Positions 8,201 through 16,810 of a stretch of 64,000 nt of DNA are shown one piece after another. The notes beneath the pieces are model-generated. The model saw only the letters and a program-made list of their open reading frames with translations. It had not been told where the DNA came from and ran no database searches. The stretch comes from Lysobacter sp. ISL-50 (lineage in GTDB: Bacteria > Pseudomonadota > Gammaproteobacteria > Xanthomonadales > Xanthomonadaceae), in NCBI RefSeq assembly GCF_018612875.1, contig NZ_JAGGRI010000020.1:62001-126000 (forward strand), written 5' to 3'. Within the stretch, counting starts at the first letter, position 1, and each line of letters starts with the position of its first letter. The position numbers and the translations under genes were made by a program.

Positions 8201-8366
8201 GCCGCTTTTGTGGGAGGGCCCTTCAGGCCCGATGCTTTCCGCTCAGCCCGCCGCGCGCACTCAAATCCGCGCTCCCCAGCACAGCCGCTTTTGTGGGAGG
8301 GCCCTTCAGGCCCGATGCCTTCCGCTCAGTTCGCCGCGCACACTCAAATCCGCGCCCCCCAGCCCG
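8201..8366. repeat. Two tandem 83-bp units of the GTGGGAGGGCC repeat family
   Basis: Units 8201-8283 and 8284-8366 are about 90 percent identical. Each begins GCCGCTTTTGTGGGAGGGCC and contains a 5-bp stem GGGCC / GGCCC around CTTCA, then GATGCTTTCCGCTCAG. The same motif occurs four times at 24.6-25.0 kb. It fills most of the 358-base gap 8092-8449, which has no other feature beyond the terminator. Confidence 0.8.
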
Positions 8367-8449
8367 ACCCGCCGCATCCTCAGTTCCTTCGCGACCATCC
8401 GCGCCCAACTCAGTCAGACTGCGCCCTTGACATGGAGAACAAGTCGGCA

Positions 8450-9736
8450 ATGGCATCCACGATCGCGCAATGGCTAAGAATTTCCGCGCTGCTGTTCGCC
8501 TGGGCCGCGAGCCCCGCGCAGGCCGCACCGCCGCTCGACCAAGCCACCCTGGAACTGGCGAGCGGCAACGAGGACACCGATTGGCGCATCGTCGAGGCCA
8601 CCGGCGTCTACGAGGCCCTGGGCAACGCCGACGCACTGGCCAAAGGCATCACCGCCTCGAACGGCCTGGTCCGGCTCGATCCCGCGCAACTGCGCGCATT
8701 GCGCGAGCGCTACCTGCTAATCGAGAAAACGGGCGCAACGACGACAGGCCCGCGCCTGTGGCTGGTAGTCAACTCCAACCCCAAGCCGATCGCGCCGCGC
8801 TGGTCGGTGCGTCTGATGCAACGCGACGGCGTCGTCGACAGCCTGCGCGCGGCACGCTCGCTGGATGAATTGTGGGATGAAGCCGGCGCCTGGCGCATCG
8901 TCGCCACGAGCGAAGACCTGGCCCGCCGGCCCGAAGCGATCGCCCAGGCCGCCGCGTCCGCGCCGATCCTGCAAGGCGAGCAGATCGACGCCATAGCGAT
9001 CAACGAAGCCGAGCAGACCCAACTGTGGCAAGCCCAACAAGGCGCCTGTCCGGGCCGGCTGTGGCTGATCACCGATTGCTGCATCGGCCCGGTCGGCTGG
9101 CAATGGACCATGCTCGATGTCGACGGCCGGCCGCCGCCCAAGCCGGAGCTGCGCTCGCCGCTGCCGGCCACGGTCGATCCGGTCGCCGCCTCGGCCTACG
9201 CCGACTGGGTGCGGCGTTTCACGGCCGATTATTCGGCTTCGGCCAAGCGCGCCGGCGCAGGCGACGACGGCATCGCGCAGGCCTTCGCCAACTCGGTCGC
9301 GCCCGACAGCCTCGCGCTGGCCTATCTGCGCGAGCTGGCCGGACAACAGCAACTGCACGGCGCCTCGGTGCACGCGCAGATCGCCACCGCGGCGCCCGGT
9401 CGCGTCGTCGCCGAAGTGATCGGCGGCAGCGTGTTCGCCGGATCGGCCGGACCTCATCCGGGCGCCGACTTCGGCCCGGCCCTGCCGGCGAAGGAGTCGT
9501 TCGAAGGCGTCTACGTCTGGTTCGCCAGCGACGACGAAGGCAAGCGTTCGATCCAGTCCGCGCTGCAATCGAAATGGCAGCGCGACACGCTGCGCGTTCC
9601 GGCCGAGGGCAGCGTCGAGCGCGACGCGTTCCCGCTGCTGATCTTCCGCCGCATCGACGGCAAGTTGTATCTGGCCGCTTTCACCCGTGAATTCCAGGCC
9701 ATCGTCGAACCGCTCTATCAGCCGCAATGGTTCTAA
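8450..9736 (+). CDS. Secreted protein of unknown function
   Basis: 428 residues from the ATG at 8450, which has GGAGA 11 bases upstream; the ATG at 8432 lacks a site. A signal peptide MASTIAQWLRISALLFAWAAS ends near AQA-AP (about residue 25). The mature protein mixes alpha and beta segments, with a double-cysteine patch TDCCIG near the middle and a C-terminal half including VYVWFASDDEGKRSIQSALQ. I recognise no family or catalytic motif. It lies 94 bases before alr in the same direction, but the pairing does not suggest a function. Confidence 0.75.
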   Translation: MASTIAQWLRISALLFAWAASPAQAAPPLDQATLELASGNEDTDWRIVEATGVYEALGNADALAKGITASNGLVRLDPAQLRALRERYLLIEKTGATTTGPRLWLVVNSNPKPIAPRWSVRLMQRDGVVDSLRAARSLDELWDEAGAWRIVATSEDLARRPEAIAQAAASAPILQGEQIDAIAINEAEQTQLWQAQQGACPGRLWLITDCCIGPVGWQWTMLDVDGRPPPKPELRSPLPATVDPVAASAYADWVRRFTADYSASAKRAGAGDDGIAQAFANSVAPDSLALAYLRELAGQQQLHGASVHAQIATAAPGRVVAEVIGGSVFAGSAGPHPGADFGPALPAKESFEGVYVWFASDDEGKRSIQSALQSKWQRDTLRVPAEGSVERDAFPLLIFRRIDGKLYLAAFTREFQAIVEPLYQPQWF

Positions 9737-9830
9737 CCAACGCGCCGCGCGGTTTGCGCGACGTGCCGCCTCGGGGCGACTTCACACTGGGCTCATGGGC
9801 CAGGCCGGGGCCTTCGTTAGACTAGGCGCC

Positions 9831-10922
9831 ATGGCACGACCGACTTGCGCAAACATCCACACCGACGCTCTGCGTCATAACCTCGCCCAGGCCCGGGCGC
9901 TGGCTCCGCACAGCCGGGTGATGGCCGTGGTCAAGGCCGACGGCTACGGCCATGGGCTTGAACGCGTCGCGCGCGCCCTCGAAGGCGCCGATGCGTTCGG
10001 CGTGGCCGCGCTGTCGGACGCCGATCGCCTGCGCGCGGCCGGGCTGTCGCAGCCCATCGTGCTGTTGTCCGGCTTCGACGAAGCCGACGATCTGCCGCAA
10101 CTGCGCCGCCTCGGCGTGGAGACGGTGGTGCACCACATCAGCCAGATCGAAATGCTGGAACAGGCCGCGCCGGGCGATCCGATCCGTTGCTGGCTCAAGG
10201 TCGACAGCGGCATGCACCGGCTCGGCTTCGCCCCCGAACAGGTGCGCGAGGCCTATGCGCGCCTGAGCGAAGCGGCCGGCGTCGCCGACGGCATCGTGTT
10301 GATGAATCACTTCGCCAGCTCGGACGAGTTCGACGGCAACTCGCCCGGTAGCCGCCAGACCCGCGAGCAGTTGGCGGCCTTCGCCGCCGCCACCGAAGGC
10401 TTGCGCGGCGTGCGCTCGTTGTCCAATTCCGCCGCCGTGCTCGGCTGGCCCGAAGCCCACGCCGACTGGATTCGTCCCGGCGGCCTGCTGTACGGCATCA
10501 GCGCGGTCGAAGGCCGCACCGGCGCCGACTTCGGCCTGCGCCCGGCGATGACGCTGTCGACGCGGCTGATCGCGGTCAACCCCGTGCGCAAGGGCGAACG
10601 AATCGGTTACGCCGCGACCTGGCAAGCGCCGCAGGACATGCTGATCGGCGTGGCCGCGATCGGCTACGGCGACGGCTACCCGCGCGCCGCGCCTTCGGGC
10701 ACGCCGGTGCGCGTGGCCGGCCACGACACTCAGGTCATCGGCCGGGTGTCGATGGATCTGATGACCATCGACCTGCGCGGCGTTCCCGCGGCCAAGGTCG
10801 GCGATCCGGTCGAGGTGTGGGGGCCGCAGCTGCCGGTCGAACGCATCGCGCAGATCAGCGGCACGATCGGTTACGAGCTGACTTGCTCGATCACGCGCCG
10901 GGTGCGTTTCGTCGAAGCGTAA
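9831..10922 (+). CDS. alr: Alanine racemase
   Basis: Pyridoxal-phosphate enzyme interconverting L- and D-alanine, supplying D-alanine for peptidoglycan. 363 residues, normal length. The N-terminal TIM barrel carries the PLP-binding lysine K35 in AVVKADGYGHG; the second catalytic base Y260 lies in ERIGYAATW at the barrel/beta-domain boundary, and the C-terminal beta domain has AIGYGDGYPR and GRVSMDLMTID. The ATG at 9831 was chosen because the conserved R-P-T start of the barrel follows at once; no clear Shine-Dalgarno is seen. Its placement a few genes after dnaB matches the family order. Confidence 0.97.
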   Translation: MARPTCANIHTDALRHNLAQARALAPHSRVMAVVKADGYGHGLERVARALEGADAFGVAALSDADRLRAAGLSQPIVLLSGFDEADDLPQLRRLGVETVVHHISQIEMLEQAAPGDPIRCWLKVDSGMHRLGFAPEQVREAYARLSEAAGVADGIVLMNHFASSDEFDGNSPGSRQTREQLAAFAAATEGLRGVRSLSNSAAVLGWPEAHADWIRPGGLLYGISAVEGRTGADFGLRPAMTLSTRLIAVNPVRKGERIGYAATWQAPQDMLIGVAAIGYGDGYPRAAPSGTPVRVAGHDTQVIGRVSMDLMTIDLRGVPAAKVGDPVEVWGPQLPVERIAQISGTIGYELTCSITRRVRFVEA

Positions 10923-11162
10923 GCGTCGGTGTCGTTCAACGTGGCGCTTTCTCGGCGCCGTGCACTCGCTCCGGAAATTTGTGCGCCGACAGCGGCCGCT
11001 GCTCTTGCTGGCATTTTTCTTGCGCCCAGTCGTTCAGCTGGCTCAGGAAAATCGCGCGAACGGGGTAGGGGGGCGCCGCTTTGAGAACGTTAGCAATGAG
11101 ATCGGGCAACGCCCGATGGCGGCTCCGACCGGAGTCCGCCGATCATTGCATCCGGGGTTTCG

Positions 11163-12809
11163 ATGAAGCAGAGCAAGTTGATGTGCGCGCTGGGACTGGG
11201 TCTGGCGACCATGATCGCGTCGGCCGCGAGCGCGGCCCAGGAACGCCCCAACCCGAATCGCGTCTGGGTCACACTCAAGCCCGCCAACGCCGCCGGCTCG
11301 GCGTCCGCGCGCGGCGCGGCGGCCATGCCGAACCTCGGCCAGCGCATCCAGGCCCTGCGCGGCAAGCTCGGCGCGGCCCAGGCCGGCGAAGCAGTGCTCA
11401 ACTACCAGTTCGACCGCATCAACGCCGCGGTGATGACCCTGGCCTCGCCCGAGGCGGTCAAGGCGCTGCGCGCCAACCCCGACGTGGAATCGGTCGAGAT
11501 CGACCAGCCGCGTTACCTGCAGGCGCAGAGCGTGCCCTACGGCATCGACCAGGTGCAGGCGCGTGACGCCTGGGACGCCAACCGCGACGGCGTCATCGAC
11601 ACCGGCGCCGCCACCGGCGCGGGCATCAAGGTCTGCATCATCGACTCGGGCCTCAACAAGAACCACGAAGAGTTCGCCGGCCTGACCATCACCGGCTATC
11701 CGACCGGCTGGGATACCGACACCTGCGACCACGGCACCCACGTCGCCGGCACCATCGCCGCGGCCAACAACAGCACCGGCGTGGTCGGGGTGAGCCCGGG
11801 CAAGGTGTCGCTGCATATCGTGAAGATCTTCGGCAGCAACGGCTACAACGGCAGCCAGCACGGACAGTGCTCGTGGACCTACTCCTCGACCCTGGCCGAT
11901 GCCGCGCAGCGCTGCCAGGCCGCCGGCGCCAAGGTCATCAACATGAGCCTGGGCGGCCCCACCGCCAGCACCGCCGAACGCACCGCGTTCCAGGCCGTTG
12001 CCGACGCCGGCGTGCTCAGCATCGCCGCGGCCGGCAACGACGGCAACAACGCGCAGAGCTATCCGGCCGGCTACACCAGCGTGGTCTCGGTGGCGGCGGT
12101 GGACTCGGCCAACGTCAAGGCCGACTTCTCCCAGTTCACCCCCAAGGTGGAACTGGCCGCGCCGGGCGTGGACGTGCAGAGCACCTACCCGCTCAAGAAC
12201 GACCCGCTCACCGTCGGCACCTCCAGCTTCGCCGCGACCCCGGTCGCCGGTTCCAGGCAGACCACCGCCAGCGCCGGCTGGGTCAACGGCGGCCTGTGCC
12301 AGACCTCGTCGAGCACCTGGCGCAACAAGATCGTGGTCTGCCAGCGCGGCACCAACACGTTCCTGGACAAGATCACCAAGGCCAAGAGCGGCCGCGCCGC
12401 CGGCGTGGTGATCTACAACAACGTGGACGGCGCCTTGAACATCGGCCTGTACACCGGCACCGCGCCGAACCTGACCCCGACCACCACGACTCTGCCGGCG
12501 GTGGGCATCAGCAAGGCCGACGGCGAATACCTCGTCGCCAACCTGGCGGGCCAGACCGCGACCGTGGATGCGACCCCGTCGGTCGCCAACAACGCCTACG
12601 AGACCATGAGCGGCACCTCGATGGCGACCCCGCACGTGGCCGGCTCGGCCGCCGTGGTGTGGAGCGCCAAGCCCACCGCGACCGCACAGCAGGTGCGCGA
12701 TGCGCTCGACGCCACCGCGCTGGACATCGACGCGGCCGGCCGCGACGACAACACCGGCTGGGGACTGGTGCAGATTCCGGCGGCGATCGCCGAGTTGCAA
12801 GCGCAGTAA
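11163..12809 (+). CDS. Secreted S8 (subtilisin-family) serine protease with PA domain, copy 1
   Basis: 548-residue extracellular protease precursor. Signal peptide 1-24 (MKQSKLMCALGLGLATMIAS...), an I9-like propeptide (about 30-120), then the S8 catalytic domain with D161 (CIIDSGL), H190 (DHGTHVAGT) and S486 (GTSMATPHVAG). A PA (protease-associated) insert of about 120 residues (about 370-480) sits between His and Ser blocks, typical of lactocepin/pyrolysin-like members. There is no C-terminal P or PPC domain. Cysteine pairs (TCDHG, CQTSSS...VVCQ) suggest disulfides. Paralogous along its length to the protease at 13292-14998; likely used for extracellular protein degradation in a predatory or saprophytic lifestyle. 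Confidence 0.92.
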   Translation: MKQSKLMCALGLGLATMIASAASAAQERPNPNRVWVTLKPANAAGSASARGAAAMPNLGQRIQALRGKLGAAQAGEAVLNYQFDRINAAVMTLASPEAVKALRANPDVESVEIDQPRYLQAQSVPYGIDQVQARDAWDANRDGVIDTGAATGAGIKVCIIDSGLNKNHEEFAGLTITGYPTGWDTDTCDHGTHVAGTIAAANNSTGVVGVSPGKVSLHIVKIFGSNGYNGSQHGQCSWTYSSTLADAAQRCQAAGAKVINMSLGGPTASTAERTAFQAVADAGVLSIAAAGNDGNNAQSYPAGYTSVVSVAAVDSANVKADFSQFTPKVELAAPGVDVQSTYPLKNDPLTVGTSSFAATPVAGSRQTTASAGWVNGGLCQTSSSTWRNKIVVCQRGTNTFLDKITKAKSGRAAGVVIYNNVDGALNIGLYTGTAPNLTPTTTTLPAVGISKADGEYLVANLAGQTATVDATPSVANNAYETMSGTSMATPHVAGSAAVVWSAKPTATAQQVRDALDATALDIDAAGRDDNTGWGLVQIPAAIAELQAQ

Positions 12810-12836
12810 GCGCGCCGGTCGGGTTGCGACCTCGCG

Positions 12837-12865
12837 AACGGGGGCCTTCGGGCTCCCGTTTTTTT
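12837..12865 (+). terminator. Rho-independent terminator of protease copy 1
   Basis: 10-bp stem AACGGGGGCC / GGCTCCCGTT (one G-T pair) with TTCG tetraloop, followed by five more T. Confidence 0.92.
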
Positions 12866-12890
12866 GTGCCTGAACCGACGGCACGACAGC

Positions 12891-12985
12891 GACACCTCGA
12901 TGGCCACGACCTCGCCGCAAGTGGCCGCGCGGCCGCGGAGGCGTGGAGCGCGCGGGCGAGCGCGACTTCGCAGCGGATGGGCGTT
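12891..12985 (+). pseudogene. Relic of a third S8 protease gene (3' catalytic-serine region)
   Basis: In one frame this reads DTSMATTSPQVAA, and after a frameshift AAAEAWSARASATSQ. The intact neighbours read GTSMATPHVAG then AAAVVWSARPTATAQQ at the same point. The DNA is also clearly similar to 14799-14900 (shared CACCTCGATGGC, GTGGCC, CGCGGCCGCGG and GTGGAGCGCGCG). It is too short and shifted to be functional. It lies in the 482-base gap 12810-13291 between the two intact proteases, which otherwise holds the terminator and the upstream region of copy 2. Confidence 0.7.
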
Positions 12986-13291
12986 CGACGCGGCGCATTC
13001 GCGGCAGCGTGCAAGGCGTCCGGAAAATCGTGCGCCAAGCCGACGGACGAATCCATAAATTACGTGCCCAAGCCCGCTGCCGTTCGCAGCCGAATTCATC
13101 ACGAATCCGCATCGCATCGAGCGTAGGCGCAAGTTGCGTGCACTGCATGAGTTGGGACAAGTCCGAAAAGCGAGCGTCGCGGTAGGGACCACGGGCCGCG
13201 CCGTCGTTTTCGTCCTTGACCCGGCCGACATCCCGTCAACGGATACGCATCGGCCGGCTCGAACTCCTTCCAAAGCTCAAGGGACGACAGG

Positions 13292-14998
13292 ATGAAGCAG
13301 AACAAGCTGGTGGGTGCGATGTGCGTGGCATTGGCCACGATGTGGGTCGCGGGCGCGGCACAGGCCGCGACCGACAACGGCGCGAAGCGGGTATGGGTCG
13401 CGTTCAAGGAAACGCCGACGGCGGTGCCCAAGCTGTCCACCGACCCCAAGGCGATGCTCGATCAGATCGCCGCGATCGTCGGCCAGGCGCACGAGCGCAT
13501 GAACGCCAACGTGCGCGGCTTGAATGCGCGGCTGGCCCAGCGCAAGTTCGGCCAGGCCAAGCAGCACTATCTGTTCGAAGGACTCAACCAGGCGGTGCTG
13601 ACCCTGCCGTCGGCCGCGGCGATGGAAGACCTGCGCAAGGACGCTTCGGTGGCGTCGATCGAGATCGATCCCGAGCGCTATCTGCTGGGGCAGACCACGC
13701 CGTACGGCGTCGACCACATCCAGGCCAGCGCGACCTGGGATGCCGACGGCGACGGCGCGATCGACGCCGGCGCACCGACCGGCGAGGGCATCAAGGTCTG
13801 CGTGATCGATTCGGGCCTCAAGCGCACGCATGAGGATCTGGCCGGGGTCGCGATCACCGGCGTCAACAACGCCAATGCCACCGAGGGCTGGGATACCGAC
13901 ACTTGCGGCCACGGTACTCATGTCGCCGGCACCATCGCCGCGGCCAACAACGACACCGGCGTGGTCGGCGTGAGCCCGGGCAAGGTGGCGCTGCATATCA
14001 TCAAACGGTTCGCCGGTGCTGGCTGCAAGCAGGCCAGCTATGCGTCCGATACCGTCTCGGCGGTCAAGCAGTGCGAGGCCGCCGGGGCCAAGGTCGTCAA
14101 TATGAGCCTGGGCGGGACGATCTCCTCGTCCACCGAGAAGAGAGAACTGCAGGCGGCGGCCGATCGCGGCATGCTGGTGGTCGCGGCGGCCGGCAATTGG
14201 GCGGTGACGGGAGGGCCGAGTCTGTTCGGCACCACCGCGCCGAACCCGCTCGCGTATCCCGCGTCCTATCCGAGTGTGTTGTCGGTGGCGGCGGTAGACT
14301 CCAACCAGCAGCGCTGGGTGAACTCCGAGTTCAACAGCGAGGTCGACCTGGCCGCGCCGGGCGTGGGCGTGCGCAGCCTGGGCCTGGCCACGAGTCAGCC
14401 GCTGCTGGTCGGCAACTCCAGCATGCCGGCCGACGTCGCCGACGGTTCGTCCGATACCGCTGCCAGCGCCGGCTGGGTCGACGGCGGTCTGTGCAAGGCT
14501 TCGTCGGCTACGTTCAAGAACAAGGTCGTGCTGTGTCAGCGTGGCGAGATCAATTTCGGCGTCAAGGCCAGCAACGCGAAGTCGGGCGGCGCGCTCGGCG
14601 TAGTGATCTACAACAACGTCGATGGTCCGCTCAAGCCCACACTGTCCAACGCCAGCGGGACGGCGATCACTCTGACCATTCCGGTGCTCGGCATCAGCAA
14701 GGCCGACGGTGAGGACATCCTGGCCAAGATGGCAGGACAGGTCGCCACGGTGAACGGCAAGTTGACGGTCAATGACAGCTCATATGCGTACTTGGACGGC
14801 ACCTCGATGGCGACGCCGCATGTGGCCGGCGCGGCCGCGGTGGTGTGGAGCGCGCGCCCCACCGCGACGGCGCAGCAGGTTCGCAATGCCTTGCTGACCA
14901 CCGCGAAGGACCTCGACGCGGGCGGCCGCGACGACAACACCGGTTGGGGCCTGGTCCAGGTCAAGGCCGCGATCGCGGAACTCAAGCGCGCGCCGTGA
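13292..14998 (+). CDS. Secreted S8 (subtilisin-family) serine protease with PA domain, copy 2
   Basis: 568-residue precursor, paralogue of the protease at 11163-12809. Signal peptide 1-24 (MKQNKLVGAMCVALATMWVAG...), propeptide (about 28-130) and S8 domain with catalytic D173 (CVIDSGL), H207 (CGHGTHVAGT) and S505 (GTSMATPHVAG). A PA insert lies between about 390 and 490 (SAGWVDGGLC... YNNVDG). Relative to copy 1 it has a longer propeptide and an extra loop before PLAYPASYPSVLS. The ATG is preceded by GGGACGACAGG, a moderate ribosome-binding site. Secretion through Sec and self-maturation are expected from the family. Confidence 0.92.
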   Translation: MKQNKLVGAMCVALATMWVAGAAQAATDNGAKRVWVAFKETPTAVPKLSTDPKAMLDQIAAIVGQAHERMNANVRGLNARLAQRKFGQAKQHYLFEGLNQAVLTLPSAAAMEDLRKDASVASIEIDPERYLLGQTTPYGVDHIQASATWDADGDGAIDAGAPTGEGIKVCVIDSGLKRTHEDLAGVAITGVNNANATEGWDTDTCGHGTHVAGTIAAANNDTGVVGVSPGKVALHIIKRFAGAGCKQASYASDTVSAVKQCEAAGAKVVNMSLGGTISSSTEKRELQAAADRGMLVVAAAGNWAVTGGPSLFGTTAPNPLAYPASYPSVLSVAAVDSNQQRWVNSEFNSEVDLAAPGVGVRSLGLATSQPLLVGNSSMPADVADGSSDTAASAGWVDGGLCKASSATFKNKVVLCQRGEINFGVKASNAKSGGALGVVIYNNVDGPLKPTLSNASGTAITLTIPVLGISKADGEDILAKMAGQVATVNGKLTVNDSSYAYLDGTSMATPHVAGAAAVVWSARPTATAQQVRNALLTTAKDLDAGGRDDNTGWGLVQVKAAIAELKRAP

Positions 14999-15021
14999 TC
15001 CATGCGTAGCGGTTCGAATCC

Positions 15022-15048
15022 GGGGCCGGCAAAGGCCGGCCCCCGTTT
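15022..15048 (+). terminator. Terminator-like hairpin after protease copy 2
   Basis: Perfect 9-bp stem GGGGCCGGC / GCCGGCCCC with loop AAAG, followed by CCGTTT. The T-run is short, so strength is uncertain. Confidence 0.6.
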
Positions 15049-15210
15049 GACCGATGTTCGAGCCGCAATCGCTGCTTCCCCGGGAGCGGCGATTGCGCTT
15101 CCAGGGCCGGTGTTCGCGGCCCGCGCGGACCGGGCGCTCCGTCGCGCATCGCCGCTGCGTCGACGGCGTTCGCGACGGCATACTGAGCGCCCGTCGAGCG
15201 CGCCGCCCCG

Positions 15211-16641
15211 ATGCCCGAAACCCCAGCTCTCGCCCTGGTCTGGTTCCGCGACGACCTGCGCCTGGCCGACAACCCGGCCCTGCGTGCGGCGCTGGAGGCC
15301 GGTTACCTTCCGGTGCCGATCTACATCCACGCGCCGGACGAACACGGCACCTGGCGGCCCGGCGCCGCCTCCGACGCCTGGCGGCACCGCTCATTGGCCG
15401 CGCTCGATGCCGACCTGCGCAAGCGCGGCTCGCATCTGCGCCGGTTCTTCGGCCCCAGCCTGACCACGCTGCAATCGCTGGTATTGGCCACCGACGCCCA
15501 GGCGGTGTTCTGGAATCGCCGCTATGAACCCTATATCGAAAAGCGCGACACCAGGATCAAGCAGGCGCTGCGGCGCATGGGCCTGGAGGTGGAGAGCTAC
15601 AACGGCGCGCTGATGTTCGAACCGTGGACGCTGCGCACCAAGCAGGGCGGGCCGTTCAAGGTGTTCACGCCGTTCTGGCGCTCGGCGCTGGCGAACTGGA
15701 AGGACGAGCCGTTGTGGGAGCCGCCAGCGTCGCTGCCCGACACTCGCGAAGGCCCCGAGGGCGTGCCGCTGGCGGCGCTCAAGCTCGCGCCGCAACGCGA
15801 CTGGGCGGAAACCTTCTGGGAGCACTGGACGCCCGGCGAAGCCGGCGCGCACGCGACGCTGGAAACCTTCGTCGACGGCGCCCTGCGCGGCTACGCGAGC
15901 CAGCGCGACCGGCCCGACCGGGTCGGCACTTCGCGACTGTCGCCGCATCTGCATTTCGGCGAGATCGCGCCTTGGCGTGCCGCGGCGGTGTTGCAGCGCG
16001 AGCGCAACGCCGGCAACGCGCGCGATGTCGAATCGGCGATCCGCGAACTGGGTTGGCGCGAGTTCGCCCATCACCTGCTGCACCATTTTCCCGACACGCC
16101 CGAGCAGAACTTCAATCCGCGCTTCACCGATTTCGCCTGGGCAAGGCTGTCGCAGCCGAAGTTGGAGGCTTGGCAGCAGGGGCTGACCGGCGTGCCGATC
16201 GTCGATGCCGGCATGCGCGAGCTGTGGGCCACCGGCTGGATGCACAACCGCGTGCGCATGATCGTCGCCAGTTATCTGACCAAGCATCTGCGCTATCACT
16301 GGCGTCACGGTGCGCGCTGGTTCTGGGACACCCTGGTCGACGCCGATCTGGCCAGCAACACCCTGGGCTGGCAGTGGGTGGCCGGCACCGGCGCCGACGC
16401 GGCGCCGTATTTCCGCGTGTTCAATCCGGTGACCCAGGCGGAGAAGTTCGATCCCGACGGCGACTACATCGCCCGATGGGTGCCCGAACTCGCCGCATTG
16501 CCGGCGCCGCTGCGGCATGCGCCGTGGCGCGATCCGCGGGCGCTGCGACGGGCCGCGCCGGACTATCCGCCGCAACCGCTGGTCGATCTGCGGGCGGGGC
16601 GCGATGCGGCGTTGGAGGCATATCGCAAGTTGCGGGATTGA
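15211..16641 (+). CDS. phrB: CPD deoxyribodipyrimidine photolyase
   Basis: Light-dependent FAD enzyme that splits cyclobutane pyrimidine dimers. 476 residues, normal length. The N-terminal antenna-binding alpha/beta domain starts [18 protein letters not shown]; the C-terminal helical FAD domain shows [42 protein letters not shown] and [18 protein letters not shown], the residues that cradle FAD and the tryptophan electron-transfer chain. The start codon is the first ATG before the conserved LVWFR block; no strong ribosome-binding site is visible. Confidence 0.95.
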   Translation: MPETPALALVWFRDDLRLADNPALRAALEAGYLPVPIYIHAPDEHGTWRPGAASDAWRHRSLAALDADLRKRGSHLRRFFGPSLTTLQSLVLATDAQAVFWNRRYEPYIEKRDTRIKQALRRMGLEVESYNGALMFEPWTLRTKQGGPFKVFTPFWRSALANWKDEPLWEPPASLPDTREGPEGVPLAALKLAPQRDWAETFWEHWTPGEAGAHATLETFVDGALRGYASQRDRPDRVGTSRLSPHLHFGEIAPWRAAAVLQRERNAGNARDVESAIRELGWREFAHHLLHHFPDTPEQNFNPRFTDFAWARLSQPKLEAWQQGLTGVPIVDAGMRELWATGWMHNRVRMIVASYLTKHLRYHWRHGARWFWDTLVDADLASNTLGWQWVAGTGADAAPYFRVFNPVTQAEKFDPDGDYIARWVPELAALPAPLRHAPWRDPRALRRAAPDYPPQPLVDLRAGRDAALEAYRKLRD

Positions 16642-16651
16642 GGCGGGACTT

Positions 16652-16679
16652 GGGAATCGGGAATCGGGAATCGGGAATC
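16652..16679. repeat. Tandem heptamer GGGAATC x4
   Basis: Four exact head-to-tail copies of GGGAATC lie directly after the photolyase stop. The related CCCAAATCCCGAGTCCCG occurs on the same strand at about 16739-16757 in rough inverted arrangement, so the RNA could fold across the gap. Such GGGAATC runs are frequent between genes in this bacterial family. Confidence 0.75.
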
Positions 16680-16810
16680 GCAAGAGCGAAGCACATGCTT
16701 GCTCGTGTTGCATGCGTACCGCGTAATGCTTTGCGAGTCCCAAATCCCGAGTCCCGCGTTGACCCGCCCGCAACCGCGTGATTCACTCGCCGGACACGTT
16801 GGGAGGGCGC

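Noticed and set aside
9832-9848. TGGCACG followed by TTGC at the start of alr, resembling a sigma-54 promoter
   Set aside because: The spacer is 6 instead of 4 bases and the site lies inside the alr coding region.
10940-11000. Shared CTCCGGAAA...TGTGCGCC-like wording upstream of protease copy 1 and CGTCCGGAAA...CGTGCGCC before copy 2 (about 13018)
   Set aside because: Similarity covers about 20 bases with several mismatches; it may reflect common ancestry of the flanks but is too short to call a promoter element.
11043-13160. 705-codon minus-strand open frame across protease copy 1
   Set aside because: Antisense shadow; the plus strand has the full S8 triad and a terminator inside the frame.
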